Shown here: in pieces, positions 25,296-31,960 of the stretch | Numbering within the stretch: position 1 is the stretch's first letter | Layout: each line of letters opens with the position of its first letter | DNA from: JAZDJT01 sp043803845 | Lineage (GTDB): Bacteria > Patescibacteriota > Minisyncoccia > Minisyncoccales > GCA-002788555 | Direction: 5' to 3' | DNA: 34,772 nt | NCBI GenBank assembly: GCA_043803845.1 | Contig: JAZDJT010000005.1 | Span: forward strand, 1 to 34,772 | Position numbers and translations under genes: made by a program | The notes under the pieces: generated by a model | What the model was told of the DNA's origin: nothing | What the model saw: the letters and a program-made list of their open reading frames with translations, nothing else | The model's database searches: none

Positions 25296-25351
25296 AAATT
25301 TACTACGAAAAACAAAAGAAATTTACTACGTAAATTAAAAGATTTACTACG
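25296..25351 (-). repeat. Triple direct repeat in the rpmE leader
   Basis: ATTTACTACG occurs at 25298-25307, 25321-25330 and 25342-25351 on the plus strand (CGTAGTAAAT in the rpmE transcript), at intervals of 23 and 21 bp. The middle copy is part of the inverted repeat ATTTAC-TAC-GTAAAT. The copies fill most of the region between the rpmE promoter and start codon, so they may be an operator or a site in the mRNA. Confidence 0.7.
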
Positions 25352-25356
25352 TGGTG

Positions 25357-25385
25357 ATTATATCAACTTTCTTTGACAATTTCAA
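25357..25385 (-). promoter_or_regulatory. Promoter of rpmE-prfA
   Basis: On the minus strand TTGAAA (25385-25380) and a perfect TATAAT (25362-25357) are exactly 17 bases apart. The -35 box of the opposite rpsB promoter lies inside this spacer, so the two promoters overlap and cannot easily be occupied at once. Confidence 0.75.
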
Positions 25386-25401
25386 TCCCTTTTGATATAT
25401 T
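25373..25401 (+). promoter_or_regulatory. Promoter of rpsB-tsf
   Basis: A perfect TTGACA (25373-25378) and TATATT (25396-25401) are 17 bases apart. Transcription would start near 25408, and AAAGGG (25415-25420) is the Shine-Dalgarno before the ATG at 25433. It overlaps the divergent rpmE promoter. Confidence 0.8.
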
Positions 25402-25432
25402 ATTTGGTATTATTAAAGGGAATTTAGAAAAT

Positions 25433-26173
25433 ATGCAAAAAGAAATTTCAAAGACAGATACTCCTTCGGAGAGAAGCGCTCCGGTTTCCGAGAAAGAGAG
25501 TCCGATTCGCGACAAAGAAATAGAAGAAATGTTGAAGTCCGGAGTTCAGTTTGGCCATCGTCAGGACAAAAAACATCCCAAGATGGAAAATTTCGTCTAC
25601 GGCTCCAGAAACAGCATTTCAATTATCGATGTCCTCAAAACTAAAGAATATCTTCAAAAGGCGATTGATTTTTTAAAGGAAAAGATTAAAAAAGGAGCGA
25701 TTATACTCTTTGTGGGGACGAAATTAGCCATTAAAAATATGATAAAGGAATTAGCGCAGGATTTTAAAATGCCCTACGTTACAGAAAGATGGCTCGGCGG
25801 GACCCTTACCAATTTCGGGGTTGTAAGTATTCAGATTAAAAACTTAGAAAGACTGGAAGAGGGTAAGAAAAAAGGCGATTTTGACAAATACACCAAAAAA
25901 GAGAGATTAAGATTGGATAAGGATCTCGAAAAAAGAAAAAGAAAGATAGGCGGCATCAGGACGCTTAAAAAGTTGCCCGACGTTTTGTTTGTCGTGGATG
26001 TGAGAAAGGAAAAAACAGCGATAGAGGAAGCCGCTATTAAAAAAATTCCAGTCGTAGGAATTTGCGATACTGATAGCGACCCAGACTCTATCGATTATCC
26101 TGTTTTCGCGAATGACGAAGTACCATCTTCTGTGAAATACATATTAACGAAAATCAAACAATCGTTAAAATAA
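25433..26173 (+). CDS. rpsB: 30S ribosomal protein S2
   Basis: S2 is needed for binding of S1-type factors and for start of translation. The family is shown by GVQFGHRQDKKHPKM, FVYGSRNSISIIDVLKT, TERWLGGTLTNFG, and PVVGICDTDSDPDSIDYPV near the end. From ATG 25433 it has 246 aa. The frame continues upstream to a TTG at 25373, but this lies in the -35 box and cannot be the start. The first 28 residues are a polar, non-conserved extension. It ends 14 bases before the tsf ATG; rpsB-tsf is the classic pair. Confidence 0.97.
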   Translation: MQKEISKTDTPSERSAPVSEKESPIRDKEIEEMLKSGVQFGHRQDKKHPKMENFVYGSRNSISIIDVLKTKEYLQKAIDFLKEKIKKGAIILFVGTKLAIKNMIKELAQDFKMPYVTERWLGGTLTNFGVVSIQIKNLERLEEGKKKGDFDKYTKKERLRLDKDLEKRKRKIGGIRTLKKLPDVLFVVDVRKEKTAIEEAAIKKIPVVGICDTDSDPDSIDYPVFANDEVPSSVKYILTKIKQSLK

Positions 26174-26187
26174 TCAGTTTGCCAAAT

Positions 26188-26640
26188 ATGGCGATTCCTA
26201 TCGAAAAAATAAAAAAGCTCAGAGAAAAAACGAATATCTCGGTAGCCGAATGCAAAAAAGCCCTCGAAGAAAAGGAAGATGATTTCGACGAGGCGCTAAA
26301 AATCCTAAAGAAAAAAGGTGCAGAGATTTTAGAGAAGAAAAAGAGCAGACAGACAAAATCGGGGCTTGTCGATGCCTATCTGCATCAAAATGGTAAAGTA
26401 GCCGCCATCGTTAAGGTTTCTTGCGAGAGTGATTTTGCCTCAAGAAACGAAGAGTTTCGTGATTTTGTTCACGACTTATCAATGCAGATTGCGGCCATGG
26501 CGCCATTGAGTATCGAAGAACTCCTTAAACAACCTTACATAAAAGACGTCAAAAAAAACATCAAGGACTTATTGGAAGAACTTGTTTGCAAGATAGGGGA
26601 GAACGTTAAGATAGACGACTTTAAAAGGTTGGAATTGTAA
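26188..26640 (+). CDS. tsf: Elongation factor Ts, short form
   Basis: Exchanges GDP for GTP on EF-Tu. The N-terminal UBA-like domain (IEKIKKLREKTNISVAECKKALEE) and the core motif CESDFASRNEEF (normally TDFV) are clear. I use ATG 26188 because MAIPIEKIK is the normal start; the TTG at 26179 adds only three residues. At 150 aa it is about half of the E. coli protein, lacking the second core subdomain and coiled coil. Short EF-Ts also occurs in other reduced lineages, so it is probably complete. A palindromic terminator follows at once. Confidence 0.95.
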   Translation: MAIPIEKIKKLREKTNISVAECKKALEEKEDDFDEALKILKKKGAEILEKKKSRQTKSGLVDAYLHQNGKVAAIVKVSCESDFASRNEEFRDFVHDLSMQIAAMAPLSIEELLKQPYIKDVKKNIKDLLEELVCKIGENVKIDDFKRLEL

Positions 26641-26646
26641 CAAGTC

Positions 26647-26674
26647 AAAGACGATTTTAAAATCGTCTTTTCTA
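26647..26674 (+). terminator. Terminator of rpsB-tsf
   Basis: A perfect 24-base palindrome, AAAGACGATTTT / AAAATCGTCTTT, lies 7 bases after the tsf stop. The T-run is short and broken (TCT), so it may be partial. Confidence 0.75.
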
Positions 26675-26718
26675 TAAAAATAGAAGAACTTCTTTTCTAG
26701 TAAAATAAGAAAAAAACC

Positions 26719-27072
26719 ATGTCTTTGATATTAATTTTTCAGATTATTTTTTCTCTCTCTCTATTGGTTGTGCTTTTTATTTTTCTAAGAAACTTACCGT
26801 TCCTTGTTGAGTTTGAGCCGCGTTCTTTGTCCAAGGAAGAAAAATTAACCTTTCGTTTAAGAAGAAAAATATCTTCTGCTGGGGGAAGGATTAGTGAGGC
26901 GGTTCACAAAGTTAGAGAGAAAATGGTCCACCGTTTAAAAGTCTCCACGCTTAAAATAGATAATTTTCTCACCTCTTACCTAAAGAAAACTCGCGAGATT
27001 AGATTGCAAAAGAAAAAAAACGGTGATAAAAGTGCAGAGAAATCTAAGGCAGCGACAGAAAGCAAAAGATAA
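26719..27072 (+). CDS. Small membrane protein of unknown function upstream of lepA
   Basis: This 117-aa protein has one N-terminal membrane helix (about 4-24) and a very basic cytoplasmic tail (SLSKEEKLTFRLRRKISS, then a lysine-rich end). Its stop codon overlaps the lepA ATG by one base (TAATG), so it is probably translationally coupled to lepA. The basic tail could bind RNA, ribosomes or membrane lipids. I do not recognise the family. Confidence 0.8.
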   Translation: MSLILIFQIIFSLSLLVVLFIFLRNLPFLVEFEPRSLSKEEKLTFRLRRKISSAGGRISEAVHKVREKMVHRLKVSTLKIDNFLTSYLKKTREIRLQKKKNGDKSAEKSKAATESKR

Positions 27073-28907
27073 TGTCCCAAGATCTTAAATTAATAAGAAA
27101 TTTTACAATAATTTCTCACATCGATCACGGTAAATCCACATTGGCTGACCGTTTTTTAGAATTGACGAAAACTGTTCCCAAGGAGAAATTAACAGAGCAG
27201 TATCTTGACAAGATGTCGCTGGAAAGGGAGCGGGGGATTACCATTAAAATGCATCCTTGCCGCTTGTCTTTAAAGTCCGCTCTTGATATTTACCAATTGA
27301 ACCTTATTGATACGCCTGGCCATGTAGACTTTTCTTATGAAGTTTCGAGGGCTTTGGCGGCGGTAGAGGGAGCAATACTCCTAGTAGACGTCACCAAAGG
27401 AATTCAAGCTCAGACTATCGCCAATTTAGAATCGGCAAAAAAAGAAGGGTTGGTCATCATCTCGGCGGTGAACAAGATAGACGTCGCCTTTGACGAGAGA
27501 GTTGAAGAGGTAAAAAAAGAAATAGCTGATCTGCTGTCGGTTAATCCCTCCGAGGTCTTAGCCGTCTCCGGTAAAAAAGGCATAGGAATCGATAATTTAT
27601 TTGCCCAGATTCTAAAGAAGGTTCCTTCTCCCTCCGGTTCTCCCGAGGCACCTTTTAAGGCTTTAATTTTTGATTCCAAGTACGACCCTTTTCAAGGCGT
27701 AGTCGCTTACATCAGAATTTTTGAGGGAAGCGTTCGGGAAGGCGACAAAATCTATTTTTTGAGAAAGGGAGTTGAGGGCGTGGCTAAAGAAGTCGGTTAT
27801 TTTTCACCGGAACTTCATTCCACAGGAAAACTTTCTGCCGGCGAAATAGGCTATATAAAAACCGGAATCAGAGAACCGGAGAGAGTAAGGGTTGGGGACA
27901 CCATTATCATTTTAAAATTAGCATCATCGGCCTCTGAAAAAAATATCCCAGTTTCTCCATTGGCCGGCTATCAAGAACCTCGAGAAGTAGTTTTCACTTC
28001 TCTGTTTCCCCAGGAACCGACAACCTTCCAGGACTTAAGGAAATCCCTAGAAGAGCTACACCTCTCGGACCCTTCTTTTTCTTTTAGGGAAATACAGAGA
28101 AGGGTCGCACAGAGCCAGGTGAGTAGAGGTTTCCAGTGCGGGTTTTTAGGTCTTTTACACATCGAAATAGTTTTGGAGAGACTGAAGAGAGAATTCATGC
28201 TCTCCATTTTTATCGCTAACCCCACCACCTCTTACAAAATTACGGATGAAAAAGGAGAAGAAAGGATAATATCCTCCGCCCAGGACTGGCCGGACAGTTC
28301 TTCGATAAGAAAAATAAGAGAGCCTTGGGCAAAAATAGAGATTATCACACCTCAAAAATACTTTAACGATATTTTTAAGCTTTTTACCCTATTCAAGATT
28401 AATTTTTTATCAAGCAAGAGTTTTGGCAGGGATAAGTTAGAAATAGATTGTGAGATGCCTTTCAGAAAATTGATAGAGAATTTCTACGACAAGCTCAAGA
28501 GCGTATCTCAAGGCTTTGCCTCGATGAATTTTGCAATAGAGGATTTCAGAATCGCCGATGTTGTAAAGGTAGACATATTAATAGCCCAAAAGAAAGAAGC
28601 GTCTCTCTCGAAAATAGTAGAGAGAGAAGAGGCTTATAAAGAAGGAAAGAAAATCGTAGAGAAGTTGAAGGAAGTCTTTCCGCAGCAGCTTTTCCCCGTT
28701 GCTCTCCAGGCGGCAATCGGCGGAAAAATCATTGCCAGAGAAACTGTAAAGGCCCTTAGAAAGGATGTAACAGCCCCGCTTTACGGAGGCGATATTACCA
28801 GAAAAAGAAAACTTCTTGAAAAACAAAAAAAAGGCAAAGAAAAATTGGCAGAGAGAGGTAACATTACCATACCGACAGATGTTATTATCAGGCTTTTAAA
28901 AGAATAA
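27072..28907 (+). CDS. lepA: Elongation factor 4 (LepA)
   Basis: Translational GTPase that acts on the ribosome in assembly or stalled states. GTP-binding motifs: HIDHGKST (16-23), RERGITIK (52-59), DTPGH (80-84) and NKID (134-137). LepA-specific features are the EF-G-like domains without the tRNA-mimic domain IV and the C-terminal domain with YGGDITRKRKLLEKQKKGK and ITIPTDVIIRLLK. The length of 611 aa is normal. It overlaps the preceding small gene by one base. Seven bases after its stop is the -35 box of the tRNA block, with no terminator visible between. Confidence 0.97.
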   Translation: MSQDLKLIRNFTIISHIDHGKSTLADRFLELTKTVPKEKLTEQYLDKMSLERERGITIKMHPCRLSLKSALDIYQLNLIDTPGHVDFSYEVSRALAAVEGAILLVDVTKGIQAQTIANLESAKKEGLVIISAVNKIDVAFDERVEEVKKEIADLLSVNPSEVLAVSGKKGIGIDNLFAQILKKVPSPSGSPEAPFKALIFDSKYDPFQGVVAYIRIFEGSVREGDKIYFLRKGVEGVAKEVGYFSPELHSTGKLSAGEIGYIKTGIREPERVRVGDTIIILKLASSASEKNIPVSPLAGYQEPREVVFTSLFPQEPTTFQDLRKSLEELHLSDPSFSFREIQRRVAQSQVSRGFQCGFLGLLHIEIVLERLKREFMLSIFIANPTTSYKITDEKGEERIISSAQDWPDSSSIRKIREPWAKIEIITPQKYFNDIFKLFTLFKINFLSSKSFGRDKLEIDCEMPFRKLIENFYDKLKSVSQGFASMNFAIEDFRIADVVKVDILIAQKKEASLSKIVEREEAYKEGKKIVEKLKEVFPQQLFPVALQAAIGGKIIARETVKALRKDVTAPLYGGDITRKRKLLEKQKKGKEKLAERGNITIPTDVIIRLLKE

Positions 28908-28913
28908 TTTTCA

Positions 28914-28942
28914 TTGACATTTATGAATTTTGCCAATACAAT
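28914..28942 (+). promoter_or_regulatory. Strong promoter of the tRNA block
   Basis: A perfect TTGACA (28914-28919) and TACAAT (28937-28942) are 17 bases apart, one of the two best promoters in the window. It lies 140 bases before the first tRNA. Confidence 0.8.
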
Positions 28943-28951
28943 ATTCTTTAT

Positions 28952-28990
28952 TAAGGACTTGACTAAGGACTTAATTTCCCTTAAAGACTT
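28952..28990 (+). repeat. Triple near-repeat in the tRNA leader
   Basis: TAAGGACTT at 28952 and 28964 and TAAAGACTT at 28982 lie directly after the promoter, at intervals of 12 and 18 bp. The rest of the leader up to 29082 shows no further feature that I recognise. Confidence 0.6.
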
Positions 28991-29082
28991 AAATTTTGGA
29001 AAGCTTTTGTCGATTTTCTTTGGAAATAGCATGGCTCAGCATTAGAGGGCAGCGTTTTGTATAGGTTCGGTAAGGTCGGCTT

Positions 29083-29157
29083 GCCGGCGTAGCTCAGCGG
29101 CAGAGCAACTGTTTTGTAAACAGTAGGTCGTCAGTTCAAATCTGACCGTCGGCTCCA
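29083..29157 (+). tRNA. tRNA-Thr (anticodon UGU)
   Basis: A full cloverleaf of 75 bases: acceptor stem GCCGGCG / CGTCGGC with one G-U pair, D stem GCTC/GAGC, anticodon stem ACTGT/ACAGT with loop TTTGTAA (anticodon TGT), and canonical T loop TTCAAAT. The 3' CCA is encoded, unlike in the other tRNAs here. Confidence 0.95.
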
Positions 29158-29294
29158 TGTCTGGCAAGTACGATTTATACTGGAGTAAAACGTAGGTCAT
29201 TGCTAAGAATAGAAATGTTTCAGTTAGTAAGAGGAGACAGTAAGCTTAGACTAGAATTAGAAGGATGCGGACATTAAAAACTTGAGGCGACAAT

Positions 29295-29378
29295 GGGTAG
29301 GTGGCGGAGTGGACAAACGCAGCAGTCTGTAAAACTGCCGGCCTTTGGCCTACGGGGGTTCGAATCCCTCCCTGCCCA
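29295..29378 (+). tRNA. tRNA-Tyr (anticodon GUA)
   Basis: An 84-base class II tRNA with acceptor stem GGGTAGG / CCTGCCC, anticodon stem GCAGT/ACTGC with loop CTGTAAA (anticodon GTA), a long variable arm and T loop TTCGAAT. The discriminator is A; CCA is not encoded. The 137 bases since tRNA-Thr show no gene. Confidence 0.95.
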
Positions 29379-29380
29379 CA

Positions 29381-29439
29381 CTTCACTTCGTTCAGTCGAA
29401 CCATATCAATGATAAGAGTTTATTCTGAACAAAATGAAG
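29381..29439. repeat. Imperfect inverted repeat after tRNA-Tyr
   Basis: CTTCACTTCGTTCAG (29381-29395) and CTGAACAAAATGAAG (29425-29439) pair at 13 of 15 positions around a 29-base loop. It begins 3 bases after the tRNA-Tyr discriminator. It may be a REP-like repeat, a processing hairpin or a weak terminator. Confidence 0.6.
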
Positions 29440-29464
29440 GGTTTACACTGGGCTAAATCGAATT

Positions 29465-29537
29465 GCCTAAGTAGCTCAGGCAGCAGAGCACGTCTTTGGT
29501 AAAGACGAGGTCAGCGGTGCAAATCCGCTCTTAGGCT
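29465..29537 (+). tRNA. tRNA-Thr (anticodon GGU), with a non-canonical T loop
   Basis: A 73-base cloverleaf with perfect acceptor (GCCTAAG / CTTAGGC), D, anticodon (CGTCT/AGACG, loop TTGGTAA) and T (AGCGG/CCGCT) stems. The T loop is TGCAAAT, so position 55 is G instead of the nearly universal U. CCA is not encoded. The intact stems suggest a working gene. Confidence 0.88.
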
Positions 29538-29622
29538 CAAGAAAAATTGCGGTAAGATCATCGTCAGTATAAATCTAGCCTTGTCCTAAACTAAAAATAT
29601 TAAAAGAAAATAATTTATAAAT

Positions 29623-29787
29623 ATGCCAAAGAAAAATAGAAAATTAATTAAGCTACAGTGTAAGGACTGCGGGAAAATCAATTATCATAAATATAAAAAT
29701 ACCAAATCAGTAGAGAGAAAAATAGAGCTTAAGAAATTTTGTAAGTTCTGCAAAAAGCATACTGTACACAAAGAAACCAAGAGATAG
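29623..29787 (+). CDS. rpmG: 50S ribosomal protein L33, zinc-binding type
   Basis: A 54-aa protein starting at ATG 29623: MPKKNRKLIKLQCKDCGKI, then NYHKYKNTKSVERKIELKKF and CKFCKKHTVHKETKR. C13, C16, C40 and C43 form the zinc ribbon of the C+ type of L33, and the stretch KNTKSVERKIELKKFC is typical of the family. It lies between tRNA-Thr and tRNA-Trp, as in many bacteria where rpmG and trnW are joined to secE-nusG, but here the genes after trnW differ. Confidence 0.95.
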   Translation: MPKKNRKLIKLQCKDCGKINYHKYKNTKSVERKIELKKFCKFCKKHTVHKETKR

Positions 29788-29851
29788 AGCTGGCGTTTTA
29801 AAGTCCTTAACATTCAAAAGCAAAAGTTGCCTTGCCGTTCGCTAAAGATAT

Positions 29852-29922
29852 AGGGGCATAGTTCAATGGTAGAATGCCTCTCTCCAAAAGAGGTGATCAG
29901 GGTTCGAATCCTTGTGCCCCTG
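29852..29922 (+). tRNA. tRNA-Trp (anticodon CCA)
   Basis: A 71-base cloverleaf with perfect acceptor AGGGGCA / TGCCCCT, anticodon stem CCTCT/AGAGG with loop CTCCAAA (anticodon CCA), T loop TTCGAAT and discriminator G, all usual for bacterial tRNA-Trp. CCA is not encoded. UGA is a stop here, so a UGA-reading Trp tRNA is not expected. Confidence 0.95.
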
Positions 29923-29995
29923 CTGATTATTATTTAGTAGCTAGAAAAATATTGACAGTATTCAACCTTCAGTCTTGTCCAGAGGGAAAAGACTC

Positions 29996-30025
29996 TTGAC
30001 AGCCAGCCATAGTAAAAATTAAAAT
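29996..30025 (+). promoter_or_regulatory. Promoter of uppS
   Basis: A perfect TTGACA (29996-30001) is followed after 18 bases by TAAAAT (30020-30025), about 50 bases before the uppS ATG. The remaining bases between tRNA-Trp and here show nothing else convincing. Confidence 0.65.
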
Positions 30026-30074
30026 TAATCTTTCGGCAAGAATACACTTGTTCGCAGCAAGGAATTAGAGAAAT

Positions 30075-30791
30075 ATGGAAGGAAAAAACGTTTTAAAGCA
30101 CGTAGCCCTAATACCAGACGGTAATAGACGTTGGGCAAAAAAAAGAGGATTTAAACCCTGGGTTGGTCACGGAGCCGGTGCAAAGATATTAGAGGGTATT
30201 CTCCAAAAAACTCTCGAATTTAAAATTCCTTATTTTACCTTTTGGGGAGGTTCTCTTGATAACTTGACCAAGCGGCCCAAATTAGAGGTTGATTTTTTGG
30301 TTAAACTGTATAGCGATCAGTTTGAAAGGATTTTGAGAGATAAGAGGATTCACCAAAATAAGGTAAAAATAAATGTCTTCGGTCGCTGGCAAGAAGTCAT
30401 TCCTCAAAAGGTAAAGAAAACCATCCAGAGGGCAATTGATGCGACGAAGAGTTACGATAAGAATTTCCTTAATTTTCTTATAGCTTATGACGGCAAAGAC
30501 GAAATGATGAACTGTATTTCTGAAATAGTGAAGATTAGCAAAGAAAAGCCAGTTAAGATAACCGAAGATTTGGTTAAAAAAAATCTCTGGACAAAAGATT
30601 TGCCGCCAGTTGATATCGTTATAAGAACGGGTTGCAATAACGATCCTCACATGTCTGCCGGCTTTATGATGTGGGACACAGCTTACACCCAATACTACTT
30701 TACCAAAACCTTTTTTCCATCCTTTGATTCAAAAGAGTTTGAGAAAATCATAATAGATTATCTAGAGAGAGAAAGGAGGATGGGTAAATAA
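30075..30791 (+). CDS. uppS: cis-Prenyltransferase, undecaprenyl diphosphate synthase-like, with altered motifs
   Basis: Extends farnesyl diphosphate with isopentenyl diphosphate in cis to make the lipid carrier for peptidoglycan. The N-terminal signature HVALIPDGNRRWAKKRG includes the catalytic D15, N17 and R19, with H32 in VGHGAGAK. Two later signatures are unusual: FWGGSLDNLTKRP in place of the typical YAFSSENWxRP, and IRTGCNNDPHMSAGF in place of IRTSGExRLSNF. The second has an insertion of about two residues, and a histidine where arginine is usual. The end ERERRMGK is normal. Length 238 aa is typical. It may make a different chain length or use a different primer. Confidence 0.88.
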   Translation: MEGKNVLKHVALIPDGNRRWAKKRGFKPWVGHGAGAKILEGILQKTLEFKIPYFTFWGGSLDNLTKRPKLEVDFLVKLYSDQFERILRDKRIHQNKVKINVFGRWQEVIPQKVKKTIQRAIDATKSYDKNFLNFLIAYDGKDEMMNCISEIVKISKEKPVKITEDLVKKNLWTKDLPPVDIVIRTGCNNDPHMSAGFMMWDTAYTQYYFTKTFFPSFDSKEFEKIIIDYLERERRMGK

Positions 30792-30882
30792 TTTCTATAT
30801 TTTCTTGCCCTAAAACTAAGAGGATAATTCAGTAGATACAGGAGCAACCCCGGAGCTAAGCGAAGGAAAATACATAAATCAC

Positions 30883-30936
30883 AAAATTTTGCGAAGCAAA
30901 ATTTTTAAGGTACGCGAGTACCATGGGCGTTAGCCC
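30883..30936 (+). promoter_or_regulatory. Array of three hairpins before the polyprenyl synthase gene
   Basis: Three perfect hairpins stand in a row: AAAATTTTGC-GAA-GCAAAATTTT (30883-30905), GGTAC-GCGA-GTACC (30909-30922, a GNRA tetraloop) and GGGC-GTTA-GCCC (30925-30936). They fill the last part of a 158-base gap without genes. The first, with its T end, may terminate uppS transcripts. The region 30800-30940 is also framed by ATTTCTATA on both sides (30791-30799 and 30941-30949). Confidence 0.6.
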
Positions 30937-30949
30937 CTAGATTTCTATA

Positions 30950-31951
30950 ATGACTTCTCTCTTTCAAAAAGAACTCTCCAGATACAAAAAAAAATTCGAT
31001 TCTCTCTTTCTGGGTTATATTCCCAAAACCCCCAAAAGCTTGTGGCAGCCGGTTATTTATCATTTCAAAAGCGGCGGCAAGCGCTGGCGCCCCTTTCTAG
31101 TTAGAGTGATAGCTAAAATGTACAGAGTTCCATCTTTAGAATCTTTGCCTCTTGAAGCGATAGTGGAACTTACTCACAACTGGACACTAATTCATGACGA
31201 CATCGAAGACGGCGACACCTTGCGAAGAGGTAGTCCAACCGTCTGGAAAAAATTCGGAATCGATTACGGGGTCAATAGCGGTGACGCCATGTTTGCTCTT
31301 TCGTTTAAAATATTGAAAGACAGCGAGAAAAAATGGGGAAGAAAAAACACTCTTTACGTCTTGGAGAAATTTGTTGAGATGCTGAATTTATTGACTGAGG
31401 GTCAAAACTTAGAATTCGACTTCCGAAGAAAAATTGGCAATATCAAGATATCAGATTATTTGACGATGATAAAGAAGAAAACCGCCGCACTGCCAAAATT
31501 CGGACTAATCTCTATAGCCAAATTAGGCGGAGCGAGAGAGAGAGCAATTAAGTCATTGGAGGTTTTTTGCGACAATATTTTTCCGGCTTTTCAGATTAGA
31601 GACGATGTTTTGAATTTAATAGGGGGAAAGGATTGCGGAGAGGAAGTCGGCGGTGATATAAAAGAAGGAAAGAGAACTCTCCCGATCTTACATCTGATGA
31701 ATAATGTTTCTTTGAGAGAGAGGAACAGTTTGCTCAAAACACTGACCAAGGGTAGAAACAGAGTGGCGTCAGGAGAAGTCAAAAGAGTGGTTGGGCTGAT
31801 GGAGGAAAAGAAGTCAATCAAATACACCTTCTCTTTTATCGAAAAGTTAGTTATAAAAGGTAAAGAAGCTCTTTTTAATATTGTTCCTTCAAGAGGAAGA
31901 GTTATCCTCGAAGAGATCGCCTCTTGGCTTAGCCAAAAAAGAGATTTTTAA
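30950..31951 (+). CDS. trans-Polyprenyl diphosphate synthase (IspA/GGPPS-like)
   Basis: Condenses isopentenyl diphosphate with allylic diphosphates to make linear isoprenoids. The first aspartate-rich motif is DDIED (83-87) in LIHDDIEDGDTLRRG; the second is DDVLN (218-222) in QIRDDVLNLIGG, where the final residue is N instead of the common D. GGKRWRPFL (42-50) binds the homoallylic substrate. At 333 aa the length is normal. Product length cannot be told, but farnesyl diphosphate for UppS is a reasonable guess. It starts after the three-hairpin array without a Shine-Dalgarno, and the PCMT-like gene follows 9 bases after its stop. Confidence 0.92.
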   Translation: MTSLFQKELSRYKKKFDSLFLGYIPKTPKSLWQPVIYHFKSGGKRWRPFLVRVIAKMYRVPSLESLPLEAIVELTHNWTLIHDDIEDGDTLRRGSPTVWKKFGIDYGVNSGDAMFALSFKILKDSEKKWGRKNTLYVLEKFVEMLNLLTEGQNLEFDFRRKIGNIKISDYLTMIKKKTAALPKFGLISIAKLGGARERAIKSLEVFCDNIFPAFQIRDDVLNLIGGKDCGEEVGGDIKEGKRTLPILHLMNNVSLRERNSLLKTLTKGRNRVASGEVKRVVGLMEEKKSIKYTFSFIEKLVIKGKEALFNIVPSRGRVILEEIASWLSQKRDF

Positions 31952-31960
31952 CGTGCTTTT

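Noticed and set aside
25286..25315. Extension of rpmE to the ATG at 25315
   Set aside because: The added ten residues do not belong to L31, whose N-terminus is MKKGIHPKY, and they would be coded by the leader repeats.
25373..25432. Extension of rpsB to a TTG at 25373
   Set aside because: It would place the start codon inside a perfect -35 box, and the extra residues are hydrophobic and unlike S2. The ATG at 25433 has a Shine-Dalgarno.
29952..29980. Second TTGACA upstream of uppS at 29952
   Set aside because: At 17 bases downstream there is TTGTCC, which is not a usable -10 box.
30817..30870. Possible tRNA remnant (AGAGGATAATTCAGTAGATACA looks like a D arm, shown in part)
   Set aside because: No acceptor, anticodon or T arm can be paired around it.
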